Origin: Moraxella sp. ZY210820
GTDB taxonomy: Bacteria > Pseudomonadota > Gammaproteobacteria > Pseudomonadales > Moraxellaceae
Length of the DNA: 64,000 nucleotides
Reading direction: 5' to 3'
NCBI RefSeq assembly: GCF_030674635.1
Contig: NZ_CP089978.1
Span: forward strand, 682,001-746,000
Made by a program: the position numbers and the translations under genes. How positions within the stretch are numbered: the stretch's first letter is position 1; the number at the start of each line of letters is the position of its first letter. Under the pieces are notes generated by a model. It searched no databases. It worked only from the letters and a program-made list of their open reading frames with translations, and was not told where the DNA came from. Below, one piece after another: positions 53,853-63,948 of the stretch.

Positions 53853-54269
53853 ATGAGCGATAAAGCCTTTATTGATACGAACATTTTGGTTTATACGGTT
53901 GATGGGCGATTTCCAGAAAAACGCCAAATGGCATTGGATTTAATTGCTAACTTGCACGCTAATCAAAATCTTGTCATTTCCACCCAAGTTTTGCAAGAGT
54001 TTTTTAATGTTACCACTTATAAACTAAAATTAGACCCAGTTGAAATGCAAAATACAGTTGCCAATTTGAGTAAATTACCAACCGTATTAACCGATATTTC
54101 GTTAATTGAACAAGGCATTAAAGTGAGCATTCATCACAAATTAAGATTGTGGGATGCTTTAATGATTGTGGCTGGATATAGAGCTGATTGCAAAATAATG
54201 TATTCCGAAGATTTAACACACGGACAAATTATTCAAGGCATTCGCATATTAAATCCCTTTAAACTTTAA
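53853..54269 (+). CDS. PIN-domain (VapC-like) ribonuclease toxin
   Basis: 138 residues. The PIN acidic quartet is visible: Asp in FIDTNILVY, Glu in LQEFFNVTT, Asp in [11 protein letters not shown] and Asp in YSEDLTHGQ. Such toxins cleave tRNA or rRNA. It starts three bases after its probable antitoxin and ends 13 bases before leuD, so expression of the leu genes and of the toxin pair is likely linked. Confidence 0.85.
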   Translation: MSDKAFIDTNILVYTVDGRFPEKRQMALDLIANLHANQNLVISTQVLQEFFNVTTYKLKLDPVEMQNTVANLSKLPTVLTDISLIEQGIKVSIHHKLRLWDALMIVAGYRADCKIMYSEDLTHGQIIQGIRILNPFKL

Positions 54270-54282
54270 AAAGGCAAAAATT

Positions 54283-54933
54283 ATGAAACAATACACCACC
54301 GAAATCGGCATTGTTGCCCCCCTAGACCGTGCCAATGTGGATACGGATTTGATTATCCCTAAGCAGTTTTTAAAATCCATTAAACGCACAGGCTTTGGCG
54401 ATAATTTATTTGACGAACTGCGTTATTTGGACGAAGGCTATTTGGGGCAAGACATTTCAAAACGCCCAAAAAACCCTGATTTTGTGCTAAATCAAGACCG
54501 CTATCAAGGGGCAACGATTCTCTTGGCTCGCACCAATTTTGGCTGTGGTTCTAGTCGTGAACACGCTCCTTGGGCATTGAATGAATATGGCTTTCGCACT
54601 GTGATTGCCCCAAGTTTTGCTGATATTTTTTATAATAACTGCTTTAAAAACGGAATGCTTCCTGTGATATTAACAGAAAGTGAAGTTGATGAGTTGTTTA
54701 AAGAATGTTTTAATAATGTCGGCTATCAATTAACCGTTGATTTGGAAAATCAAAAAGTGATTTCTCCATCTGGTAAAGAATATGCTTTTGAAGTGGACGC
54801 ATTTCGTAAGCATTGTCTATTAAATGGTTTAGATGATATTGGTTTGACTTTACAAAATGCCAATGATATTAAGGCGTTTGAAGAGAAAGCGAAAAATGAG
54901 CGTCCTTGGGTGTTTAAAGAGTTAAATGCTTAA
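54283..54933 (+). CDS. leuD: 3-isopropylmalate dehydratase small subunit
   Basis: 216 residues, swivel domain. [19 protein letters not shown] start, [15 protein letters not shown] (conserved GSSREHA block) and [16 protein letters not shown]. Partner of LeuC. Follows the PIN toxin by 13 bases after a moderate ribosome site (AAAAGG). Separated from leuC by cargo; the codon style matches leuC and differs from leuB. Confidence 0.95.
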   Translation: MKQYTTEIGIVAPLDRANVDTDLIIPKQFLKSIKRTGFGDNLFDELRYLDEGYLGQDISKRPKNPDFVLNQDRYQGATILLARTNFGCGSSREHAPWALNEYGFRTVIAPSFADIFYNNCFKNGMLPVILTESEVDELFKECFNNVGYQLTVDLENQKVISPSGKEYAFEVDAFRKHCLLNGLDDIGLTLQNANDIKAFEEKAKNERPWVFKELNA

Positions 54934-54997
54934 TATTTGATAGATAAAAAGAGCCTTATTTTGGATTATTAAATTTGGCTCTTTTAATGGGGGGTCT

Positions 54998-55597
54998 ATG
55001 TTTTTATTTCCTAGTATAGACAAAGAAATTTATCCGCTTGAAATCAAAGGTTTTAAATTTAATTCATCAAAAGATTTTATTTTAGGGACTTTTGGTGGGT
55101 TAAAAAATGTTTCTTTGGATAAAATTACTTATGAAAAATATAATTTATTGTTGGAAAAATCTCCCAAATTAACAAAGAAATTATTTCCAAGTACATATAA
55201 GTATGTAAAGGATGAAAAGTATAAAGATTCTGACTTGATGACAAATGAGTTGAAAGATATTGATATTTATTTATCAGAAGGTCAAACTGTATTTCACGGT
55301 GGCGATTGTCCGTTACAGAACCCAAAAATTGGAGATATTTTGTCAGTTTCCCCAATATTTTCTGCTACTATTAACCCACAGGAGGCATCTCTACACGCAT
55401 TACAAAATGATAAGAATATCCATTATTTTTGGAGTATAGAGTTAAGTCAAAATACAAGAGTATTTCCTGCTTGTATTGAAGATCAAAATGAATTTGAAGT
55501 CATTATTTTGGATGGGTTGAATTTAAAGGTTGTGGATATACAACAGATTTCAGATAATCAAACTTCAATGACTTTTTTGTTTTTAGAGCAAATTTAA
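54998..55597 (+). CDS. ADP-ribosyltransferase-fold-like protein, uncharacterised
   Basis: 199 residues, no signal peptide. The C-terminal two-thirds read like an arginine-type ADP-ribosyltransferase: a first strand EGQTVFHGGDCP (where Arg-Gly is usual; here His-Gly-Gly), an STS-like motif PIFSATINPQEA, and a catalytic-type ENEFEVIILDGLNLKVVDIQ (ExE-like, written here as EFE within NEFEV). This is pattern recognition, not a search. It could be a toxin or a modification enzyme. AT-rich, placed between leuD and leuB with no visible immunity or antitoxin partner. Confidence 0.45.
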   Translation: MFLFPSIDKEIYPLEIKGFKFNSSKDFILGTFGGLKNVSLDKITYEKYNLLLEKSPKLTKKLFPSTYKYVKDEKYKDSDLMTNELKDIDIYLSEGQTVFHGGDCPLQNPKIGDILSVSPIFSATINPQEASLHALQNDKNIHYFWSIELSQNTRVFPACIEDQNEFEVIILDGLNLKVVDIQQISDNQTSMTFLFLEQI

Positions 55598-55632
55598 TTC
55601 GGTTAATTTATTTTTAATAAGGAATAATCTTT

Positions 55633-55662
55633 ATGAAACACATTGCAATCCTAAAAGGCTAA
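55633..55662 (+). pseudogene. Nine-codon fragment resembling the start of a leuB gene
   Basis: After AAGGA, the codons MKHIAILKG then TAA resemble the usual LeuB opening (M-HIAIL-GDGIG). The intact leuB begins 900 bases later with a different N-terminus. It may mark the end of an imported leuC-leuD-leuB' segment. The rest of the 330-base gap holds a hairpin (55744-55792) and AT-rich DNA. Confidence 0.35.
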
Positions 55663-55743
55663 TAGCAATGATTTTCAAAACTTGTGGAAAAAGCCAAAAT
55701 AGGTAGATTGAGATGTTTAGAGAATTAACAGCTTAATCTACAA

Positions 55744-55792
55744 AATCTTGCTCAAAACCGTTTAAGTTTTAAACTTTATCAACGGTTTTGGG
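55744..55792. repeat. Inverted repeat (possible terminator) upstream of the lipoprotein gene
   Basis: TCAAAACCGTT pairs with AACGGTTTTGG across a roughly 20-base loop; only a short T run follows. Confidence 0.45.
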
Positions 55793-55936
55793 CTAAGTGC
55801 AATCATACATCATTCAAAAATAAAACCCATCATAAAAATTATTCAAATGGTAAAAGAATATAAGAAACAAGATTTTGCTATATTTGCTTTTTTTTTGTAT
55901 AATGCCTACAGATTATAGATTTAGGTGATGATGAAA

Positions 55937-56521
55937 ATGATGAACAAATCCTATGCTGTGATGTTACTCGCAGGAGCTATGGCTATAGGTCTAAGTGCTT
56001 GTCATAGCTTACCATCATCGAATACAGCTAATTTTACAGCAACAGGTCATTCTGAACAAACAGCACACTTGAGTTGTACTGGGGTCAGTTATTGTCAATT
56101 TGAACGTATTGATAATATCCAATTGGTAAATCCAGATAATGATTGGCTAACCATGCAAGCTTTACGTACTGGTATGATTAAGCTAAAAAGTTCAAATATA
56201 AAACAAGGTAAGGTTGCGTTTGATTTAACTGTTTCTGCACAACAGCATGAAATCAGTGTTAAATTTTATCCTGTATCAGAGTATCGTGCTGAGAAGTTTA
56301 CTATTATTCATAAGTTTCAAGCGGGACAACATTATCAACTTATGATGTACCGTCAGCGTATTAAACATGAAAGTTTATTGGAAGTTTCTGCCCCTGACCC
56401 TTTATGTGTAGATTTGCAACAAGGCGACACAACAATTCGCCGTTTCTGTCGTACACATAATGCAGTATCAGGTTTTGGCGAGTTTGTGGAACAAAATCTA
56501 CAAAACAAAAGTAAAGTTTAA
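55937..56521 (+). CDS. Predicted lipoprotein of unknown function
   Basis: About 194 residues from ATG at 55937, eight bases after AGGTGA; several in-frame starts lie close by. Signal with lipobox LSAC. The mature part has LSCTGVSYCQFERID, a predicted beta-rich core (KVAFDLTVSAQQHEISVKFYP) and four or more cysteines. Envelope-located, unknown role. It lies 34 bases upstream of leuB and may be co-transcribed with it; AT-rich like leuB, so probably part of the native backbone. Confidence 0.7.
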   Translation: MMNKSYAVMLLAGAMAIGLSACHSLPSSNTANFTATGHSEQTAHLSCTGVSYCQFERIDNIQLVNPDNDWLTMQALRTGMIKLKSSNIKQGKVAFDLTVSAQQHEISVKFYPVSEYRAEKFTIIHKFQAGQHYQLMMYRQRIKHESLLEVSAPDPLCVDLQQGDTTIRRFCRTHNAVSGFGEFVEQNLQNKSKV

Positions 56522-56555
56522 TATTATATTTTAAATCAAAGGTTTAGGAATTGCT

Positions 56556-57635
56556 ATGTCAAAACATATTTTAATTTTAGCAGGTGATGGTATTGGTCCA
56601 GAAATTGTCGCTGCTGCTGAACAAGTTTTAACACGCATCAATGAAAAATTTGCATTAGGTTTTACTTGGGAACATGGTTTATTAGGTGGTGCAGCCATTG
56701 ATGAATATGGTGAACCATATCCTGCCGTAACCAGTGAACAAGCTCAAAAAGCAGATGCGATTTTACTTGGTGCAGTGGGTGGACCTAAGTGGGATACAAT
56801 TGAACGTTCTATTCGCCCAGAGCGTGGTTTATTAAAAATTCGTAGTGAATTAAATTTATTTGCAAATTTACGTCCTGCGATTTTATATCCACAATTAGCT
56901 AGTGCATCGAGTCTTAAACCTGAAATTGTATCAGGTTTGGATATTTTAATTGTTCGCGAATTAACGGGTGGTATTTATTTTGGTCAGCCTCGTGGTATTC
57001 GTCAATTAGAAAATGGCGAAAAACAAGGCTATAATACCGATGTTTATAGCGAAAGTGAAATTAAACGTATTGCTAAAGTTGCATTTGAAATGGCAAGTTT
57101 ACGTGGTGGAAAAGTCTGCTCGGTGGATAAAGCCAATGTATTAGAAGTGACAGAATTGTGGAAACAAACAGTTACCGATTTACAGCAAGCTCAATATCCA
57201 AATATTGAATTGTCGCATATGTATGTAGATAATGCCGCAATGCAATTAGTGCGTGCACCAAAACAATTTGATGTGATTGTTACGGGTAATTTATTTGGTG
57301 ATATTTTATCGGATGAAGCAGCAATGCTTACAGGCTCTATAGGTATGTTACCATCAGCGTCTTTAGATGAAAATGGTAAAGGTATGTATGAACCTTGTCA
57401 TGGGTCTGCACCAGACATCGCAGGGCAAAATAAAGCCAATCCATTAGCAACGATTTTATCAGTTGCCATGATGTTACGTTATACTTTCCGTGAAGAAACA
57501 GCAGCGAAAGCGATTGAAGATGCGGTAGGTAAGGTGTTAGACAAAGGTTTACGCACAGCCGATATTATGTCTGAAGGTACAACATTAGTGGGTACTAAAG
57601 AAATGGGGCAAGCGGTTGTTGATGCCTTAAATTAA
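56556..57635 (+). CDS. leuB: 3-isopropylmalate dehydrogenase
   Basis: 359 residues. Opening [50 protein letters not shown] and the metal/NAD region [26 protein letters not shown]. It oxidises and decarboxylates 3-isopropylmalate with NAD+, the third leucine step. Codon use is AT-rich, unlike leuC and leuD upstream. Converges on the Slam gene across a terminator. Confidence 0.95.
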   Translation: MSKHILILAGDGIGPEIVAAAEQVLTRINEKFALGFTWEHGLLGGAAIDEYGEPYPAVTSEQAQKADAILLGAVGGPKWDTIERSIRPERGLLKIRSELNLFANLRPAILYPQLASASSLKPEIVSGLDILIVRELTGGIYFGQPRGIRQLENGEKQGYNTDVYSESEIKRIAKVAFEMASLRGGKVCSVDKANVLEVTELWKQTVTDLQQAQYPNIELSHMYVDNAAMQLVRAPKQFDVIVTGNLFGDILSDEAAMLTGSIGMLPSASLDENGKGMYEPCHGSAPDIAGQNKANPLATILSVAMMLRYTFREETAAKAIEDAVGKVLDKGLRTADIMSEGTTLVGTKEMGQAVVDALN

Positions 57636-57646
57636 AGTTTTAATTA

Positions 57647-57772
57647 TATAGTCGATTTATATCGAAACAGTACAATAAATGTAGGGGTTTATTATATAAA
57701 CCCTTTTTAAATCAATTATTTGGGCGTATATGATATGCTCCTGCTGTTCAATCATGAATTAAATTTACTATA
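57647..57772. repeat. Dispersed inverted-repeat element, family A (inverted copy)
   Basis: 126 bases bounded by TATAGTCGATTT and AAATTTACTATA, matching 10266-10391 in reverse orientation, including the GGGTTTAT/ATAAACCC and TGGGCG-type internal palindromes. Confidence 0.7.
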
Positions 57773-57784
57773 CATTTTTAATTA

Positions 57785-57817
57785 AAAGCCTTATCAAGAT
57801 TGTATTGATAAGGCTTT
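57785..57817. terminator. Bidirectional terminator between leuB and the Slam gene
   Basis: AAAGCCTTATCAA pairs with TTGATAAGGCTTT across a short loop. Confidence 0.8.
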
Positions 57818-57838
57818 AATATCGACATTTAGAATAAA

Positions 57839-59254
57839 CTAAAACCGTTTACTAATTTCTAAGAATACTTGATTTTTATCTCTATCATATATAAAGTGTT
57901 TGCTATCAGTTTTCTGCCATTGCCAAGTGATTTTAGGCGTAAAACCTTTCCAATGTAATGCTTTGTGCCATAAGGTCGTTTGCATAAAATATTCAGTATC
58001 TTGTCGTTGAATTTGAAAAATATCAGGGGCTTGATAATCACGTTGGGCTATACCGATTTGGCTACTGCTTGAAATTCCATAATTCCAATCTTGTTCCCAA
58101 CCAACACGCATACCAACCCGTTGATAACTATCACTTTTATCTTTAACTTGCTCAATCATAAAATCAACGCCTGCGAACCATGATTGTTGTGGCGAATGTA
58201 TATATAATACAGTCAAGGCATTATTCCACAGCCAACCATCTAAAAAATCACGTTGTTGATGATGCTTTTCGCTATATTGCACCGTAGCAAAACCATGCCA
58301 TTGTGTATTAAAATGATATTGTCCTTGTGTACGAACGCCTAATTCTTGAGCATAAGATTGTCCAGCAAACCAACGATAACGATAAAAAGGCAAAATTGCA
58401 ACATCAAAATCAGCACTTTGATAAGCGAGACCCATGTGAGCTTGTAGGGAAATATCATCAAACCGATGAGCATTCCAATAACTTTCTCCATTTAAAAATA
58501 TGCCACTTTGCCATGACCAATGGTTAAAGAATGATTGATTTTTTTGTAAAGATACATCATAGCCTAAGCCCTGAGCGGAAATTGGGGTAGGGAACCGCCA
58601 TACACCATAATGCTGATGTTTAGGTGCTTGGTTAATATTTTCATTATTTAAATAACGTACATTGGCATTCACTTGCCATTTTTGTTGTTTTTTGAGCCAT
58701 TGTTCAGCATTAGTTAATTGTTGAGCAATCTCTTGGGGTAAATCTTTATCTGCTTGGATTTTCATAATCTGTTGTTGGGCGACATTCCATTGCTTATCTA
58801 AAATTAAATTTTCGACTAAACGCACTCGTATTGGCGTTAAATCATTTCGCTTAGCAATTATTTTTCTATAAATATCAATAGCTTGAGCATAATTTCCATC
58901 AGATTGAGCAATGGTTGCTTGAGCATACATGAGTAATATTTCATCATATTGTTGCCATTGTTGATAAATGGGAATTAAAACACGCACGCCACCGATATTG
59001 TGTTCAGCTAAAGCATTGTCTAATAATTGTTCTAAAAATTGCGGTTGAGCCAATAATTCTTGCTCGGTCATTTCCGTGACGGTGTTTTGTTGCTGTACGC
59101 TTGATGATGAAGTAATTTCTTGATTTTGTTGTATATTTTTGCGTTGTTGTTGAGTTAAATCAGCCTTAATCCAATCATCAGTTGGATTTGATGTTTGAGC
59201 AAAAATTGTACTTGAATATAAGCACAATACGCAACCATATATGAGTTTCATCAA
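57839..59254 (-). CDS. Slam-type surface lipoprotein assembly modifier (outer-membrane translocator)
   Basis: 471 residues. Signal peptide (IFAQT), then an N-terminal helical tetratricopeptide-like region (about 60-190, including GGVRVLIPIYQQWQQYDEILLMYAQA type blocks) and a C-terminal beta-barrel (about 195-471) ending in aromatic SKRF. This is the DUF560/Slam layout. Slam proteins move specific lipoproteins across the outer membrane to the cell surface. The gene just upstream encodes a lipoprotein with a TbpB-like barrel, its likely substrate, and the 87-base gap contains a hairpin that may lower Slam expression. Confidence 0.82.
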   Translation of the reverse strand: MMKLIYGCVLCLYSSTIFAQTSNPTDDWIKADLTQQQRKNIQQNQEITSSSSVQQQNTVTEMTEQELLAQPQFLEQLLDNALAEHNIGGVRVLIPIYQQWQQYDEILLMYAQATIAQSDGNYAQAIDIYRKIIAKRNDLTPIRVRLVENLILDKQWNVAQQQIMKIQADKDLPQEIAQQLTNAEQWLKKQQKWQVNANVRYLNNENINQAPKHQHYGVWRFPTPISAQGLGYDVSLQKNQSFFNHWSWQSGIFLNGESYWNAHRFDDISLQAHMGLAYQSADFDVAILPFYRYRWFAGQSYAQELGVRTQGQYHFNTQWHGFATVQYSEKHHQQRDFLDGWLWNNALTVLYIHSPQQSWFAGVDFMIEQVKDKSDSYQRVGMRVGWEQDWNYGISSSSQIGIAQRDYQAPDIFQIQRQDTEYFMQTTLWHKALHWKGFTPKITWQWQKTDSKHFIYDRDKNQVFLEISKRF

Positions 59255-59282
59255 TTCTTCTCATCATTCAACATTAAACAGA

Positions 59283-59311
59283 AATGCCAAGTTAAAACAA
59301 TAACTTGGCAT
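59283..59311 (-). terminator. Hairpin between the surface lipoprotein and Slam genes (possible attenuator)
   Basis: AATGCCAAGTTA pairs with TAACTTGGCAT; on the minus strand it is followed by TTTCTG, a weak T-run, so partial read-through into slam is likely. Confidence 0.55.
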
Positions 59312-59341
59312 AATTTATTCAGCTCAATATTATCCTAGCTT

Positions 59342-60127
59342 TTATTTTTTTGCACCAAATGCACCGCTGATATTGCCTGTGGTATTTTTGTACACACCGC
59401 CCATTTCTTCAGCATTTGGACCGTAGAAATGTCCTGTAGTGGTAAATGTACCTACAGTACCATTAAACTTATTACCATCAATTTTTGCACCTAATATTGC
59501 AATCGTATTACGTGTACCTTCATCTCGGATTTGACCTGAGATTTGTTTATTAGCGTAGTTTACATCAAACTCAGCATCTTTTATTTTTACTTCACCATTC
59601 TGGATGTGAGCAGCTTTACCTGTATAAATAAACTGACCTGTAGTTGGCATTTTTTCAGCTAAATTCCCTTGAGCAAAGAGTACAGGAGCATTTGAACCTT
59701 CACGTAAATAGCCGTAGCGTGTGTATTGTAAATTAGAACTACCACCCGTACGAGCCATATTGTTTGCATTCATATTAATGGTATTACCACCGATTCCAGT
59801 TTGCATAAAAGTCAATTTTTGACCATTGACCACGACAATATTTTTATCTGTCGTTGCAGCGGTTGCAGTTGCTGAATTATTAGCACGTTTAGCCGTTGCA
59901 TTATTCAGATTTAATAGATTACCTTGAATGGTCGTATCTAATTTGTCAGTGTTTGTTTGTGCGTTATTATTGGTCGTGGTACCAACCACTGTTGTACCAC
60001 CATTATTGTTACCGCCACCGCCATTATTATTGACCATTGGGGTTGGGTTACTTGAACCGCCACCACCGCCACAAGCAGTTAAAAGGGCAGTTGCTAGGCT
60101 CAAACCTAATAAAGCCGATTTTTTCAT
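59342..60127 (-). CDS. Probable Slam-dependent surface lipoprotein with TbpB-like barrel domain
   Basis: 261 residues. Lipobox LTAC followed by a glycine-rich linker (GGGGGSSNP, Asn/Gly/Thr-rich to about residue 75) typical of exposed lipoproteins. The C-terminal half reads as a small eight-strand barrel: FIYTGKAAHIQNG, KIKDAEFDVNYANKQISGQI, NTIAILGAKIDGNKFNG, FYGPNAEEMGGVYKN and the terminal ISGAFGAKK, matching the TbpB/HpuA/hemophilin beta-barrel pattern. Neisseria and Moraxella relatives bind host transferrin, haemoglobin or factor H. The ligand here is unknown. Confidence 0.75.
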   Translation of the reverse strand: MKKSALLGLSLATALLTACGGGGGSSNPTPMVNNNGGGGNNNGGTTVVGTTTNNNAQTNTDKLDTTIQGNLLNLNNATAKRANNSATATAATTDKNIVVVNGQKLTFMQTGIGGNTINMNANNMARTGGSSNLQYTRYGYLREGSNAPVLFAQGNLAEKMPTTGQFIYTGKAAHIQNGEVKIKDAEFDVNYANKQISGQIRDEGTRNTIAILGAKIDGNKFNGTVGTFTTTGHFYGPNAEEMGGVYKNTTGNISGAFGAKK

Positions 60128-60200
60128 AAATATGACTCCAATACATCTATATGCATATATAGGTTAAATTAGCATAAAATGATATAGAATACAAATCAAT

Positions 60201-60725
60201 TTAATGATTATTTTTCACAATATTTACCACATAATGTTTTGCTAACCATAAACTTTTATTTTCATCGATAAATGTTGCACAAATTTTATCATTGATATGC
60301 AAGTCAGTAATACTTACTTGTGTATTGGGCGATAGTTGATAAGATTTTTGTGTAGTTTGTAATTGAATATAAGATGTGCCAAAAATACTTTTACGAGCCT
60401 TAATATGTTTATGGCTAATATATCCGCAATAGGTTTCTTGTTTAGGTAATTCTAAATCAATCAACCAACTGGCAGTTTTATAACTTAACGCACCAAAAAA
60501 TAAGATAAAAACCATCAATAATTCTTTGGTGCGTTGTTGATATTTTGCATCATCATCATTATCTGTTTGATGATTTGCTCGCCATTGTAAAATAAAATAA
60601 ATTGCTGTCATTGCTAAGGCAATACCAACAAAACACAGCCAATAATCATTCAACCAAATCCACGCACAAATATAAATGGCAAATGCAATACGAAAATCCC
60701 AACTGTGAATGGATAATGGCTTCAT
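60201..60725 (-). CDS. Small inner-membrane protein of unknown function
   Basis: 174 residues. Three likely membrane helices (about 10-50 in two passes: IAFAIYICAWIWL and FVGIALAMTAIYFIL; then LLMVFILFFGALSY near 80), with a C-terminal domain of about 75 residues containing QETYCGYISHKHIKARK and SPNTQVSITDLHINDKICATF. It starts five bases after mutS ends on the same strand and may be co-transcribed. Not recognised. Confidence 0.6.
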   Translation of the reverse strand: MKPLSIHSWDFRIAFAIYICAWIWLNDYWLCFVGIALAMTAIYFILQWRANHQTDNDDDAKYQQRTKELLMVFILFFGALSYKTASWLIDLELPKQETYCGYISHKHIKARKSIFGTSYIQLQTTQKSYQLSPNTQVSITDLHINDKICATFIDENKSLWLAKHYVVNIVKNNH

Positions 60726-60730
60726 GGATA

Positions 60731-63415
60731 TTATTCCTTCAGTAACTCTTTGAGTTGATATAATTGCTCCAACGCTTGACGTGGGCTTAAATCATCAATA
60801 TTCAACTGTTTTAATTGCTTAATAATGGGTGATGGTTTTTCCACTTCAATATATTCAATCTGTGGTGATGACATTATCTGCTGTTGTGTATTATGCTCAA
60901 CATGATGGATAATATCTTCTGATTCAGCAAATAAATCCGCTTGCTGATTTTGTGGCGTAGCGATTTGCTGTTTTTCTAAAATTTTTAGGCGTTTTTGTGC
61001 TTCTTTAATCACGCTGGTTGGAATACCTGCCAATTTTGCCACTTGCAAACCATGACTTTGGCTGGCTGGGCCTGCTTGAACTTTGTGCAATAAAATCAAA
61101 TTGCCATTGGCTTCTACAGCGGTAACGTGTTGATTTTGAATATGTGCTTGATTACCCAATTCGGTCAGCTCAAAATAATGTGTCGCAAATAGACATAAGC
61201 ATTTGATTCGTTTAGATAAGTCTAATACACACGCCCACGCCAATGACAAGCCATCATAGGTACTTGTACCACGTCCGACTTCGTCCATCAACACTAAAGA
61301 ATGTGCAGTTGCATGATGTAAAATTTGAGCTGTTTCAGTCATTTCCACCATAAATGTGGATTTACCTGTCGATAAATCATCAGCCGAGCCAATACGGGTA
61401 AAAATACGGTCAATCGAGCCTAATTTTGCCGATTGAGCAGGCACAAAACTGCCACAATACGCCAAAATACAAATCAATGCGGTTTGTCGCATATAAGTCG
61501 ATTTTCCGCCCATATTTGGACCAGTAATAATCGATAAACGATGTTGTTGATTTAATAATGTATCATTAGCAACAAAAGCGGTTTTACTTAATGCTTCCAC
61601 CACAGGATGACGACCTGCAATAATTTCAATGCCAATATCACTGGTATATTCTGGGCGTACCCAATGGCGTAATCGAGCTTGATAAGCAAAATTACATAAC
61701 ACGTCTAGTTGAGCAATCGCATTCGACATTTGCTGTAACTCGGCAATATGCTGTTGTAAATGTTTTAAAATCTGTTCAAATAAATATTTTTCTCGTGCCA
61801 ATGCTCGTGCATCGGCAGATAATATCTTATCTTCAAACGTTTTTAATTCTGGTGTAATAAAACGTTCAGCATTTTTTAAAGTTTGACGGCGAATATAATC
61901 ACTTGGTGCATTTTCTGCTTGCCCACGTGTCAGTTCAATAAAATAACCACTCACTTTATTATAAGCGATTTTTAAATTGGCAATACCTGTACGTTGGCGT
62001 TCTTTTAATTCCATTTGAATTAAAAAATCACCTGCATTATCTTTCATTTGTCGTAATTCATCTAATTCAGGGTCAAATCCTGTGGCGATGACATTACCAT
62101 CTCGTAAAACTACTGGCGGTAATTCGACAATCGCATGGCATAAATGTTCATATAAGGGTTGAAAATCGCCTAATTGCTGGGTCAGTTCGGTTAATAATCC
62201 TTGTGTATGGGTATTTAAAATCGGTTGTAAAGCGTGGCGTAATAATGGAATTTGTGCAAAGGCTTGGCGTAATTGCACTAAATCTCGAGGACGAGCTGAA
62301 CCTAAAGCCACACGACTTAAGACTCGTTCAATATCGCTAATTTCTTGTAAAACTAAACGAATTGGTGTTTCGTGATAACCTTGCAATAATATATCAATAC
62401 TTTCTAAACGTTGTTCTAAAATGGCAGTATCTCGCATCGGTTGCATTAAAAAACGATGTAATAAACGTCCGCCCATTGCAGTTTTACAATCATTGATTAA
62501 ACTAAATAATGATGTGCCATGTTCAAATAAAGGTTGCGTAATTTCTAAATTTTTACGAGTGATATAATCAATGGCGATATATTGCTGACTGTTTTCTACA
62601 CGCAATGAGCAAATATGCGGTAAAGCAGTTTTTTGCGTTTCTTTAGCATAATGAATTAAGGCACTGGCAGATGCTTTGGCTAAAGGTAATTCATCAACGC
62701 CAAAACCAGATAATGTACTCACCCCAAATTGGTCGCATAAAGTTTTATCGGCATTTTTAATATTAAAATCGACATTTGGACGTTTGGTAATGGTGCATTC
62801 TAAAGTATTTTTAATAATATCGATAATATTGGTATCTACCATATCTTCATCGATAATAATTTCACTCGGCATTAAACGTGCTAATTCTAATGGAAATTGT
62901 TCTAATTTATATTCAATTTGTTGTACTTTAAAAATCCCTGCACTTAAATCCAATAATGCCATACCGATTTGTTGTTGTTGAATACATAATGCCAATAAAC
63001 TTGATGATTGATGTTGTCCCAATAAATTATCATCAGTCAATGTACCTGCGGTGATTAAACGTACGACTTCACGCTCAACAGGGGCTTTGCCAGTCACTTC
63101 GCCCACTTGTTCACAAATGGCAATGGCTTGTCCTGCTTTGACTAAACGGGTTAAATAACGGTCAGCTGAATGATAGGGTACACCTGCCATTGGAATCGGT
63201 TGCCCATTACTTTTCCCACGATGGGTGAGGGTAATACCCAGTATTTTAACCACAGTATGAGCATCATCAAAAAATAACTCATAAAAATCGCCCATACGAT
63301 AAAATAATAATGCGTTTGGATATTCTTTTTTTACCTGTAAATAATGTTGCATCATCGGTGTATGCGTGTCGATATGTGCTAGAGCTTGGGCGGTTGTGGC
63401 TGATGATTGACTCAT
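60731..63415 (-). CDS. mutS: DNA mismatch repair protein MutS
   Basis: 894 residues. N-terminal mismatch-reading motif [17 protein letters not shown] (Phe-x-Glu), connector and lever domains, then the ABC-type ATPase with Walker [17 protein letters not shown] and [17 protein letters not shown]. The tail has a beta-clamp-like [12 protein letters not shown]. It recognises mismatches and starts MutL-dependent repair. Family-C repeat lies just upstream of the start. Confidence 0.95.
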   Translation of the reverse strand: MSQSSATTAQALAHIDTHTPMMQHYLQVKKEYPNALLFYRMGDFYELFFDDAHTVVKILGITLTHRGKSNGQPIPMAGVPYHSADRYLTRLVKAGQAIAICEQVGEVTGKAPVEREVVRLITAGTLTDDNLLGQHQSSSLLALCIQQQQIGMALLDLSAGIFKVQQIEYKLEQFPLELARLMPSEIIIDEDMVDTNIIDIIKNTLECTITKRPNVDFNIKNADKTLCDQFGVSTLSGFGVDELPLAKASASALIHYAKETQKTALPHICSLRVENSQQYIAIDYITRKNLEITQPLFEHGTSLFSLINDCKTAMGGRLLHRFLMQPMRDTAILEQRLESIDILLQGYHETPIRLVLQEISDIERVLSRVALGSARPRDLVQLRQAFAQIPLLRHALQPILNTHTQGLLTELTQQLGDFQPLYEHLCHAIVELPPVVLRDGNVIATGFDPELDELRQMKDNAGDFLIQMELKERQRTGIANLKIAYNKVSGYFIELTRGQAENAPSDYIRRQTLKNAERFITPELKTFEDKILSADARALAREKYLFEQILKHLQQHIAELQQMSNAIAQLDVLCNFAYQARLRHWVRPEYTSDIGIEIIAGRHPVVEALSKTAFVANDTLLNQQHRLSIITGPNMGGKSTYMRQTALICILAYCGSFVPAQSAKLGSIDRIFTRIGSADDLSTGKSTFMVEMTETAQILHHATAHSLVLMDEVGRGTSTYDGLSLAWACVLDLSKRIKCLCLFATHYFELTELGNQAHIQNQHVTAVEANGNLILLHKVQAGPASQSHGLQVAKLAGIPTSVIKEAQKRLKILEKQQIATPQNQQADLFAESEDIIHHVEHNTQQQIMSSPQIEYIEVEKPSPIIKQLKQLNIDDLSPRQALEQLYQLKELLKE

Positions 63416-63503
63416 GGGGATATTCCAAAAATAAATGTTGCTCGATAAATTTTAATGGCTAAGGTTTAAAAGGATATTCTAAAAACATGTGAATATTGGA
63501 TTT

Positions 63504-63571
63504 GTAGGGGCGAATTATCATTCGCCCAATAATCATCATTTGAAATTGGGCGAAAAATTTTTCGCCCCTAC
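63504..63571. repeat. Inverted-repeat element, family C
   Basis: GTAGGGGCGAA...TTCGCCCCTAC, an 11-base perfect terminal inverted pair with an inner GGGCGAA/TTCGCCC pair. Shares the GGGCGAAT motif with families A and B. About 68 bases, non-coding. Confidence 0.6.
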
Positions 63572-63612
63572 ATGCCAACATTTTCAAAATATATTTTGAA
63601 AAAGTAATATCT

Positions 63613-63786
63613 TTACATATTTTGTGCTTGATGGCTTAAGTCATGGTTAGAATCAAGTTTCTCTACAAAATCTTTTTTCACATTCAGCCATATTAAAAAC
63701 TGTTCATCAGTGTCAAAATCAGGTACACGAATCACAGGAGCATCTATGGCTCGTTTCATACGCTCAAGGTCAAACTCTAAAAACAT
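63613..63786 (-). CDS. Small protein of unknown function
   Basis: 57 residues from ATG at 63786 with GGAG seven bases upstream. Sequence runs FLEFDLERMKRAIDAPVIRV then PDFDTDEQFLIWLNVKKDF to a His/Gln tail. Acidic, soluble, no signal peptide. Strong ribosome site and uninterrupted frame support it as a gene missed by length cut-offs. Not recognised. Confidence 0.5.
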   Translation of the reverse strand: MFLEFDLERMKRAIDAPVIRVPDFDTDEQFLIWLNVKKDFVEKLDSNHDLSHQAQNM

Positions 63787-63948
63787 GACTTTACTCCATA
63801 TTTTGCTTGTTGAGTTTGTCTTGAAGTATATAAGCTAAACCGTCTAAAATCAAATTTTATTTTTGCGATTTTATGGCAGAATTAGGCTTGGAATTGCTGA
63901 AAAATTATGCTATATTGTTGAAAATATCATCAAAATAGGTGACTTGTG

